Notes under the pieces: generated by a model
What the model was told of the DNA's origin: nothing
The model's database searches: none
What the model saw: only the letters and a program-made list of their open reading frames with translations
Assembly (NCBI GenBank): GCA_021816165.1
Contig: JAKAYZ010000201.1
Coordinates: 1 to 5,647 of the forward strand
Reading direction: 5' to 3'
Length of the DNA stretch: 5,647 nt
From: Planctomycetota bacterium
GTDB taxonomy: Bacteria > Planctomycetota > Phycisphaerae > WQYP01
Translations under genes and position numbers: made by a program
Shown: one piece after another, positions 1 to 4,666 of the stretch
How positions within the stretch are numbered: position 1 is the stretch's first letter
Layout of the letters: the number at the start of each line of letters is the position of its first letter

Positions 1-1291
1 AATCAATACGGCGGCCCTCAATGCCTTTATCGATGATCGAAGGGTGCTGACTGATTTCCACGACTGGCTGGGCGATAAAATTGCGAGGGTCGGCTTTTAT
101 TTTGGAGGCAAATTCCTGCCGTTCAGCCTGCGTGGCCTGATGTCCCATTAACATCCCATAGCCACCGGCCTCGTTGGTGGACTTTACCACCAATTCATGC
201 AGATGCTCGAGCACATATTGGCGATCATGTTCCCGCGCACAAATGCGCGTAGGTACGTTTTTAAGAATCGGTTCCTGTTTCAAATAAAACCGAATCATGT
301 CCGGCACATAGGGGTAAATGGCCTTATCGTCAGCCACGCCCACGCCCACCGCGTTGGCCAGCGCCACTCGCCCCATGCGATACGCATTCATAATGCCCGC
401 CACCCCCAGCAGCGAATCGGGGCGAAAACACAACGGATCGATAAAGTCATCGTCGATCCGGCGATAAATGACATCCACCCGTCGCATGCCCGCAGTGGTA
501 CGCATGTAGACGTAGTTATCATCCACCAGCAAATCCCGGCCCTCAACGAGTTCCAACCCCATCTGCCGGGCCAGAAAGCTGTGTTCGTAGTAGGCAGAAT
601 TGTGCATGCCGGGGGTCAGCACCACGATGCATGGATCGGGCATGTCCGGCGGTGCCAGATGCCGCAGACACTGGAGCAGGTTATGCGGGTAATCTTCAAT
701 CGGCCGCACGTGAGCCGCCTGAAATACTGCCGGGAATATTCGTTTCATAATGGCCCGGTTCTCAAGTACATAGCTGACCCCGCTTGGCGTGCGGCAGTTG
801 TCTTCCAGAACCAGATATTCTCCCGTCTGGTTGCGGATCAGATCGGTACCGCAGATGCTGATGTATATGCCGCGGGGCACATTGATCCCCAGCATCTGCC
901 GGCGGAACATTCTGGCATTGTAGATCATGTCCGGATCAATAATTTTGTCGCGCAGGATATGCTGCTGGTGGTAGATGTCATGACAAAACAGATTTAGAGC
1001 GGTGATGCGCTGGACCAGCCCATCCTCAATGAGTTTCCATTCATCGGCGGGAATAATGCGGGGCAGGACATCAAATGGAAATATCTTCTCGACACCCAAG
1101 GCATCTTTGTAGACGGTGAAGGTAACACCTTGATTGCGAAAGCAGGCGTCTGCCATCGTACTGCGGTGTTTGATCGCATCGATGCCCAAATCGCTGATAC
1201 GCTGATGCAAACCAGCGTAGTGCGGACGTGCTACACCCGGCTTTTCAAACATTTCGTCGAAAAGCCCATTAATCTGATACCCGTCGAACAT
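1..1291 (-). CDS. Circularly permuted ATP-grasp type 2 protein (DUF404/DUF407, COG2308 family), C-terminus missing
   Basis: An open frame runs from an ATG at 1289-1291 to the left edge (430 codons, no stop); family members are about 480 residues, so only some 50 C-terminal residues are missing. An in-frame TAG at 1310-1312 makes this ATG the first possible start, and an AAGGA lies about 12 nt upstream. Family landmarks appear in order: FDEMFEKPGVARPHY near residues 11-25, NQGVTFTVY, VLPRIIPADEW, ALNLFCHDIY, VLEDNCRTPSGVSYVLENR at 161-179, VVLTPGMHNSAYYEHSFLARQMG, VDVIYRRIDDDFIDP, ADDKAIYPYVPDMIRFYL and the glycine-rich EAGGYGM at 374-380. The fold is an ATP-dependent carboxylate-amine ligase. 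Comparative genomics (known) places it beside alpha-E, transglutaminase-like and Ntn-hydrolase genes in a predicted peptide synthesis or tagging system; the substrate is unknown. Those partners, if present, should lie beyond position 1. Family call is very secure; the reaction is inferred. Confidence 0.95.
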   Translation of the reverse strand, partial: MFDGYQINGLFDEMFEKPGVARPHYAGLHQRISDLGIDAIKHRSTMADACFRNQGVTFTVYKDALGVEKIFPFDVLPRIIPADEWKLIEDGLVQRITALNLFCHDIYHQQHILRDKIIDPDMIYNARMFRRQMLGINVPRGIYISICGTDLIRNQTGEYLVLEDNCRTPSGVSYVLENRAIMKRIFPAVFQAAHVRPIEDYPHNLLQCLRHLAPPDMPDPCIVVLTPGMHNSAYYEHSFLARQMGLELVEGRDLLVDDNYVYMRTTAGMRRVDVIYRRIDDDFIDPLCFRPDSLLGVAGIMNAYRMGRVALANAVGVGVADDKAIYPYVPDMIRFYLKQEPILKNVPTRICAREHDRQYVLEHLHELVVKSTNEAGGYGMLMGHQATQAERQEFASKIKADPRNFIAQPVVEISQHPSIIDKGIEGRRID

Positions 1292-1336
1292 TGGAAGTCG
1301 GTTCCTTATCTACCGTTGCCGACCTCCGCCAAAAGT

Positions 1337-1366
1337 ATTATGCCCGCAAGTCGCCAATTTAGGCAA
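1337..1366 (-). promoter_or_regulatory. Candidate sigma70-type promoter for the ATP-grasp gene
   Basis: Read on the minus strand, TTGCCT (1361-1366) is followed after 18 nt by CATAAT (1337-1342). This matches the -35 consensus at 4 of 6 bases and the -10 at 5 of 6. Transcription would start near 1330, leaving a leader of about 40 nt before the ATG at 1291. It lies in the 169-nt gap between the ATP-grasp gene and the upstream phospholipase D gene, where I see no other gene. This is a consensus match only; planctomycete promoters are poorly defined. Confidence 0.35.
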
Positions 1367-1460
1367 ACCATCCACCATTGATATGCCGGGAGCGTCATTT
1401 CAGCGGTCAGCCTTATGGGCTCAAGAGTTGTGATGGGAGCCTTGCGAATTCGCCAAACCG

Positions 1461-2141
1461 TCAGTTACCGGTCCAGCGGCGACGAGGGAATTTGAATACA
1501 TGCCGAAGCACCAAGCCAGGCACATACCGCTGGCTGGTAGCTTCGTGATGTTGGAAGTTTTGCAGATAGGCACTAAATATGGCCGGGGCGTGATGAACCA
1601 CCAGCATATTTTCAGCATTGAAATGGGCGGCCGCATAACTGAAATTAAATGATCCAGTCACGATGGTGTTGCCATCTATAAGCATCACCTTGTTGTGGGC
1701 AATCAGGTAGCGGGCATCAATATACACGGGGATGTCAGCCGCATAACATGCCCGCAATGCGGGGGTGGGGTGGCGGGTGTATTTGCGTGTGCGGTAATTT
1801 TTTTTCATCAGGTTAGATCGGTCCAGAATGACCACCACCTTCACGCCACGTTGATGGGCGGCGATCAGTGCCTTGACGATGGGGCGACTGGTGAAGCTAT
1901 ACGCTTCAACATCCACCGATTGACGCGCCCGATTAATGAGTGCCACCAGTTCACGCGTGCAGCCGCCGTGTGGGGAAAAAAATACCCGCATATGGGCTGC
2001 TGAGGCTGCACCCGCCTGCCCCAGCGGGCGGGTGGGATGAATGCCGGCAAACAAATAGGTGATAGCCGCGGCTATGATGGCCAGAAACCACGCTGCCGGT
2101 TGGCTTAAAACGGAGGGACGATAGGATTTGGGCTTGGGCAT
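1461..2141 (-). CDS. Secreted or membrane-anchored phospholipase D-like protein, single HKD motif (Nuc-type endonuclease family)
   Basis: The 226-residue protein has one complete phospholipase D domain. Residues 52-60 (RVFFSPHGG) open the domain, followed by a helix with SVDVEAYSFTS at 75-85, the strand VKVVVILDRS at 100-109, IPVYIDARYLIAHNKVMLID at 137-156 and GSFNFS at 163-168 with AEN at 176-178. The HxK(x4)D catalytic motif is H149, K151 and D156. Known single-HKD proteins such as Nuc dimerise to build the active site and cleave phosphodiester bonds, usually in DNA. Residues 16-33 are hydrophobic after a basic N-terminus, and ASA at 46-48 could be a signal peptidase site, so export or anchoring is likely (inferred). 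The domain is complete, with a short basic C-terminus. The start has no clear Shine-Dalgarno site, so it is less certain than the family. Substrate (DNA versus phospholipid) cannot be read from sequence. Confidence 0.92.
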   Translation of the reverse strand: MPKPKSYRPSVLSQPAAWFLAIIAAAITYLFAGIHPTRPLGQAGAASAAHMRVFFSPHGGCTRELVALINRARQSVDVEAYSFTSRPIVKALIAAHQRGVKVVVILDRSNLMKKNYRTRKYTRHPTPALRACYAADIPVYIDARYLIAHNKVMLIDGNTIVTGSFNFSYAAAHFNAENMLVVHHAPAIFSAYLQNFQHHEATSQRYVPGLVLRHVFKFPRRRWTGN

Positions 2142-2179
2142 GGGGCTGTCAACGGTACGTTAAGCCAGCGAGAATCGGT

Positions 2180-2198
2180 GTAAGCCTATCCGGCTTAC
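2180..2198 (-). terminator. Hairpin just after the small basic protein gene; possible terminator or attenuator
   Basis: GTAAGCC (2180-2186) and GGCTTAC (2192-2198) form a perfect 7-bp stem with a 5-nt loop, starting 4 nt after the stop codon of the small basic protein gene. No T-run follows on the minus strand, so it is not a classical intrinsic terminator. A further copy of the arm (TAAGCC at 2161-2166 on the + strand) lies between the hairpin and the phospholipase D start and could pair alternatively. It may define the 3' end of the upstream mRNA or reduce read-through into the phospholipase D gene. Confidence 0.4.
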
Positions 2199-2202
2199 CC
2201 GC

Positions 2203-2481
2203 TTACTTCTTGCCACCCTTGGCCGCCGGAGCCGCAGCGGCCGCCGCTGCCGCGGGGGCTCCCGGTGTGGCAACCGTGGCACCGGCCTCGGCTGCCGCCT
2301 TCGGAGCCTTTTTGGCAACAACCGCTTTGCGGTGGCCAACTTTTACCAAACCAAAAACACCCGAGCGCTCTTCGGCCCACTTGTCGTCGGCCTCCAGCTT
2401 GCTGATTCGCTCTGAACGTTTGAGCACATTTCGATGCCGCTGAAGGGCACCACCACCTTTTAAGCTTCTGTCAACGGACAT
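2203..2481 (-). CDS. PVC-type small basic protein (TIGR04137-like) with Ala/Lys-rich tail
   Basis: This 92-residue protein belongs to a short, very basic family known from Planctomycetes, Verrucomicrobia and Chlamydiae. The conserved core is residues 1-52: MSVDRSLKGGGALQRHRNVL, then KRSERISKLEADDKW, then GVFGLVKVGHRK. The tail from about 56 is low-complexity Ala, Lys and Pro, with eight consecutive alanines at 77-84 (mixed GCN codons) and a KGGKK end, recalling histone H1-like tails. I chose the ATG at 2479-2481 over an in-frame GTG at 2488-2490 because family members begin MS(I/V)DRSLK and because GAGGTG at 2490-2495 is an 8-nt-spaced Shine-Dalgarno for the ATG but overlaps the GTG. Function is unknown; charge and conservation suggest RNA, ribosome or nucleoid binding (inference). 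It has its own candidate promoter and a 3' hairpin. The family call is secure. Confidence 0.92.
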   Translation of the reverse strand: MSVDRSLKGGGALQRHRNVLKRSERISKLEADDKWAEERSGVFGLVKVGHRKAVVAKKAPKAAAEAGATVATPGAPAAAAAAAAPAAKGGKK

Positions 2482-2489
2482 AAAACTCA

Positions 2490-2495
2490 CACCTC
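2490..2495 (-). promoter_or_regulatory. Shine-Dalgarno site that sets the small basic protein start
   Basis: GAGGTG on the minus strand lies 8 nt before the ATG at 2481. It shares a base with the alternative in-frame GTG at 2488-2490, so ribosomes positioned by it would use the ATG. This is one of the clearest ribosome binding sites in the window, which fits a highly expressed small protein. Confidence 0.75.
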
Positions 2496-2539
2496 GTATA
2501 TCACATCGGCATACAATCTGCCGTCATTCGCAGCCCAGT

Positions 2540-2568
2540 AATATAGCCGCAGATGCGGTCGGCAACAA
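2540..2568 (-). promoter_or_regulatory. Candidate sigma70-type promoter for the small basic protein gene
   Basis: On the minus strand TTGTTG (2563-2568) is followed after exactly 17 nt by TATATT (2540-2545), a 5-of-6 match to the -10 consensus; the -35 matches at 3 of 6. Transcription would begin near 2533, giving a leader of about 50 nt to the ATG at 2481. The spacer contains an inverted repeat, CCGCA-GA-TGCGG at 2547-2558 (+ strand reading), that a repressor or activator could bind. Confidence 0.45.
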
Positions 2569-2628
2569 CCGCTTCAGATGTCGCATTTACCATGGGGGTG
2601 GCCATTTTTTAGCGGATACTTGGAATAT

Positions 2629-2646
2629 GCGGGTGTCCTCACCCGC
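2629..2646. repeat. Perfect 7-bp stem-loop in the gap downstream of the PhoD-like gene
   Basis: GCGGGTG (2629-2635) and CACCCGC (2640-2646) pair perfectly around a 4-nt loop (TCCT on +, AGGA on -). A second stem, CGGGA/TCCCG with a 3-nt loop, follows at 2657-2669. The stem is GC-rich and stable for its size but lacks a downstream T-tract on either strand. It could be a factor-dependent or non-canonical transcription end, an mRNA 3' stabiliser, or chance in GC-rich DNA. Confidence 0.5.
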
Positions 2647-2798
2647 TTGGGCCATTCGGGACATTCCCGGCAAGCGACACAAATCGTCCACGTTTTGGCG
2701 AAATAACCGCCGCCGGGAAAATGGGTCTTCCCCTTGCCATTCAGGTGCGACCTTGGCTGGGGTACTGTCTAAAACCGCCGCGCACCCGCAACCCGCTG

Positions 2799-4253
2799 CT
2801 ATGGTTGTAAGCTGCGTTGACTTATGACCTTGCGTAACACTGTACGCCCGTGCGAATTACGCAACTCCAGTGTGAGATGGCGGTCGTCGGTGGTACCGCT
2901 CACGCGCACCAGCCCGAAATTATGTTCAAATACCGCCGTCCCGATGCGGTGCGGATTATGCCACCCCGTGTATTGGCGTCGGACGGGTGCCGCCGCCAGC
3001 GATGAACTGGTAAGGTCGTAAAGTGGGTATTGCGGAAAGCTGGCGCTGGAGTTTGCAGGGCGACGAGTTAATTCGCCAAAGTCGCGATGGCCGGATAGGA
3101 ACAGCACACCCGCCACTTGGTGGGCAAATATCCAATGGATAAAACGATTCTGCTCGGGCTGATATTGGGCCCAGCTTTCATGCCCGTGGTAATGGGCTAA
3201 AAATTGGTCGCCATCAACAATTACCTTGAAGTCCGCCCGGCTGGTTATCAAACTGCTTTTCAGCCAGGCCAACTGGTGCTGTCCAAACATGGTGGCGTTT
3301 GCGCCTCGGGTGTTGGCGGTACGAAACAGGCGGTCGTCAAGCAGAAAAAACGTAACATCTCCCACGTTAAAGCGGCAGAACGCCCCCAATGTTCGCCCAT
3401 GCCCATAGGACGGATTGGGCCAGTAATCTTCAAAGGCCAGAAGAGATTCTTTTGAAAATACAAATGTTTTATTGGCCCGGATCGTGCCAAAATCGCGGTT
3501 GTCCCACGTGGCGTACATCGGGCAAATGCGCAGCAGGGGTTGGATACCCTGAAACCTTCTGGCTGCGTCATAGCGCTGCAATATGAACTGCAACGCGTGC
3601 GCATAAGTGTACGGAAATTGATTCAAATGCCGGGGCAGATAGGTGGTATTGCCCGCAAAAATAAACGCACGCGGTTCTATTTTGGTAATGGCATTCCAAA
3701 TGGTGTCGCCGGGATATTGGCGTGTGTCAGCGCACGAACCGAAGGCCACGGTGATATGGCGCATCGTCTTTCGTAATGGCATGGTGTGTATGACGAGCTT
3801 CGGTGGGGGCAGATATTGGCGGATACCTGCGACAGTCACCGTGATGCGATAATCGTGGTCGGGCTTTAGCCCGCCAAAAGCGGCATCGGCAACAAAGGGG
3901 GGCGGGCCAGTGACATCCATCCCGACGGCGTTGATCTCCTGATTGGTATTAACATCAAAAATCCGCACGGTGACGTGGTCGGTGGTGCTGATTTCCAGCC
4001 ACACACGCGCCGTGGTGGTAGTTACACTTCCCACCATGGGTCCGGCAATAATACGGGCTGCCTGCGCAGCGGGACTGCGGGGGTACGCAATAATAATGCC
4101 GCCAACCAGTACGACCGCCAAAAATGACCGTCCCCTTGGAATGGCGGCGACAAAACACATTGCTAACAGGCGGCCGACGCCTTTGGCTAAGACCGCCAGC
4201 GCCTCGACCATCCTGACCAGATTTGAAAACTCCCGGCACCCGCCCGCACGCAT
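2799..4253 (-). CDS. PhoD-like alkaline phosphatase D family protein with altered metal-site motifs
   Basis: The 484-residue protein has a hydrophobic export segment (43-57), a possible signal peptidase site AQA at 63-65, an N-terminal PhoD-type Fn3-like domain (about 67-157, starting RIIAGPMVGSVTTTTARVWLE) and a PhoD-like phosphoesterase domain (about 165-460). Recognisable family blocks are AFGSC at 170-174, FIFAGNTTY at 197-205, ATWDNRDFG at 248-256, FFLLDDRLFR at 302-311, FGQHQLAWLKSSL at 323-335 and GVLFLSGHRDFGEL at 382-395. Known members hydrolyse phosphate mono- or diesters outside the cytoplasm using metal ions held by GD, WDDH and GD(R/V)H motifs. Here these read GN, WDNRD and SGHRD, so activity is doubtful or altered. 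The start is uncertain: the first ATG gives a long N-terminus with a weak GGGGTG upstream, while Met32 (codon at 4158-4160) would give a conventional 34-residue signal peptide. Family call strong, catalytic function not. Confidence 0.88.
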   Translation of the reverse strand: MRAGGCREFSNLVRMVEALAVLAKGVGRLLAMCFVAAIPRGRSFLAVVLVGGIIIAYPRSPAAQAARIIAGPMVGSVTTTTARVWLEISTTDHVTVRIFDVNTNQEINAVGMDVTGPPPFVADAAFGGLKPDHDYRITVTVAGIRQYLPPPKLVIHTMPLRKTMRHITVAFGSCADTRQYPGDTIWNAITKIEPRAFIFAGNTTYLPRHLNQFPYTYAHALQFILQRYDAARRFQGIQPLLRICPMYATWDNRDFGTIRANKTFVFSKESLLAFEDYWPNPSYGHGRTLGAFCRFNVGDVTFFLLDDRLFRTANTRGANATMFGQHQLAWLKSSLITSRADFKVIVDGDQFLAHYHGHESWAQYQPEQNRFIHWIFAHQVAGVLFLSGHRDFGELTRRPANSSASFPQYPLYDLTSSSLAAAPVRRQYTGWHNPHRIGTAVFEHNFGLVRVSGTTDDRHLTLELRNSHGRTVLRKVISQRSLQP

Positions 4254-4298
4254 CGTCTACGCACCCCAAAAAAGCCTCCCGGCCACGATCTTCACACC

Positions 4299-4328
4299 AG
4301 TATAATTGGGGCTTTGGTTAATGGGGAA
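4299..4328 (-). promoter_or_regulatory. Candidate promoter for the PhoD-like gene
   Basis: On the minus strand TTCCCC (4323-4328) is followed after 18 nt by TATACT (4299-4304), a 5-of-6 match to the -10 consensus; the -35 is poor (3 of 6). Transcription would start near 4292, about 40 nt before the ATG at 4253. It lies in the 125-nt gap after the lipoprotein gene, suggesting that the PhoD-like gene is separately transcribed. Confidence 0.35.
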
Positions 4329-4337
4329 ACTTTGCAA

Positions 4338-4350
4338 CTGGTGGCACCAG
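4338..4350. repeat. Inverted repeat CTGGTG-g-CACCAG, possible operator
   Basis: Two perfect 6-bp arms flank a single central base, a symmetry typical of dimeric regulator sites. It lies 9 nt upstream of the candidate -35 of the PhoD-like gene and 28 nt downstream of the lipoprotein stop. Binding is inferred only from symmetry and position, and I see no second copy in the window. As RNA its one-base loop would be too small, so a DNA-level role is more plausible than a terminator. Confidence 0.3.
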
Positions 4351-4378
4351 CCATCGCCGACATGGCAGCCAGATTGGG

Positions 4379-4657
4379 CTACTGCCCCGGCTGGGACGGA
4401 TCAAATATAAAATTACCGGGGTGATGCGGCGTAAAGCCACCGTTTCCGCTGCCGGAGGACTTTGAATTGGACCCTTTCGTCACATACCACCCTTGGCCAT
4501 TACCGGTTGCCCGCCGTAGTTGGGCCGTTACGCTGTTATCCTTGATAACGTGCGTCACGCATCCGGGAAGTGTGCCCAGCAGCGCCAGCGCCGCGAACAT
4601 CACAACCCACCGCGAGGGATGTGGAACCAGTTGGAATGTTGATTTATTAATACGCAT
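4379..4657 (-). CDS. Small predicted lipoprotein of unknown function
   Basis: The 92-residue product has a classical lipoprotein signal: a basic N-terminus (R2, K5, R16), a hydrophobic stretch at about 18-31, and a lipobox LPGC with the lipidated cysteine at C33. The mature part would be only 60 residues: a polar region with TAQLRRATGNGQGWYVTKG (about 44-62), a Ser/Gly-rich stretch SNSKSSGSGNGG at 63-74, and a Pro/His-containing C-terminus. I do not recognise a family. The ATG at 4655-4657 follows the RNase R stop by 3 nt, and its Shine-Dalgarno AGGTGA (4661-4666) contains that stop codon, so the two genes are almost certainly co-transcribed and probably translationally coupled. The TAG stop is at 4379-4381. 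The gene looks real because of the signal, the lipobox and the ribosome binding site; an envelope location is inferred. Confidence 0.8.
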   Translation of the reverse strand: MRINKSTFQLVPHPSRWVVMFAALALLGTLPGCVTHVIKDNSVTAQLRRATGNGQGWYVTKGSNSKSSGSGNGGFTPHHPGNFIFDPSQPGQ

Positions 4658-4660
4658 GAT

Positions 4661-4666
4661 TCACCT
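4661..4666 (-). promoter_or_regulatory. Lipoprotein Shine-Dalgarno overlapping the RNase R stop codon
   Basis: AGGTGA on the minus strand lies 3 nt before the lipoprotein ATG, and its last three bases are the TGA stop of the RNase R frame. A ribosome finishing RNase R therefore stops right at the lipoprotein start, a typical arrangement for translational coupling. The spacing to the ATG is short. Confidence 0.65.

Larger units (their letters stand above)
2482..2798. other. 317-nt gene-free stretch between the small basic protein and PhoD-like genes
   Basis: I find no convincing gene here. A 66-codon + strand frame at 2627-2827 lacks family features and runs antisense into the end of the PhoD-like gene. 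The stretch holds the promoter and ribosome binding site of the small basic protein and, further upstream, small inverted repeats at 2629-2646, 2657-2669 and 2715-2732. These could be the 3' end of the PhoD-like transcript or a small structured RNA. No T-run follows any of the stems on the minus strand. Confidence 0.6.

Noticed and set aside
197..997. A 266-codon open frame on the + strand
   Set aside because: It is antisense to the ATP-grasp gene, whose minus-strand translation matches a known family along its whole length. The + strand product is His-rich, has no recognisable domain and lacks a ribosome binding site.
1418..1441. Possible hairpin GGCTC...GAGCC after the phospholipase D stop
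   Set aside because: The stem is only 5 bp with a large loop and no T-run, too weak to call a terminator.
1444..1453. Perfect 10-bp palindrome GCGAATTCGC downstream of the phospholipase D gene
   Set aside because: It has no loop for an RNA hairpin and no T-run, and a single short palindrome is expected by chance.
1798..1805. Run of eight T (A8 on the coding strand) inside the phospholipase D gene, a possible slippage site
   Set aside because: The frame is intact across it and the protein matches the family on both sides, so there is no sign of frameshifting.
2210..2443. A 77-codon Ala-rich + strand frame
   Set aside because: It is the complement of the Ala-coding tail of the small basic protein; GCN-rich sequence easily gives open antisense frames.
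2627..2827. A 66-codon open frame on the + strand in the 317-nt gap
   Set aside because: It has no family resemblance and no clear ribosome binding site, its start lies at a hairpin, and it runs antisense into the PhoD-like gene.
4301..4306. Perfect TATAAT on the + strand
   Set aside because: No -35 element lies at the right distance (CCCGGC at 4278-4283), and there is no + strand gene downstream. The same bases serve better as part of the minus-strand -10.
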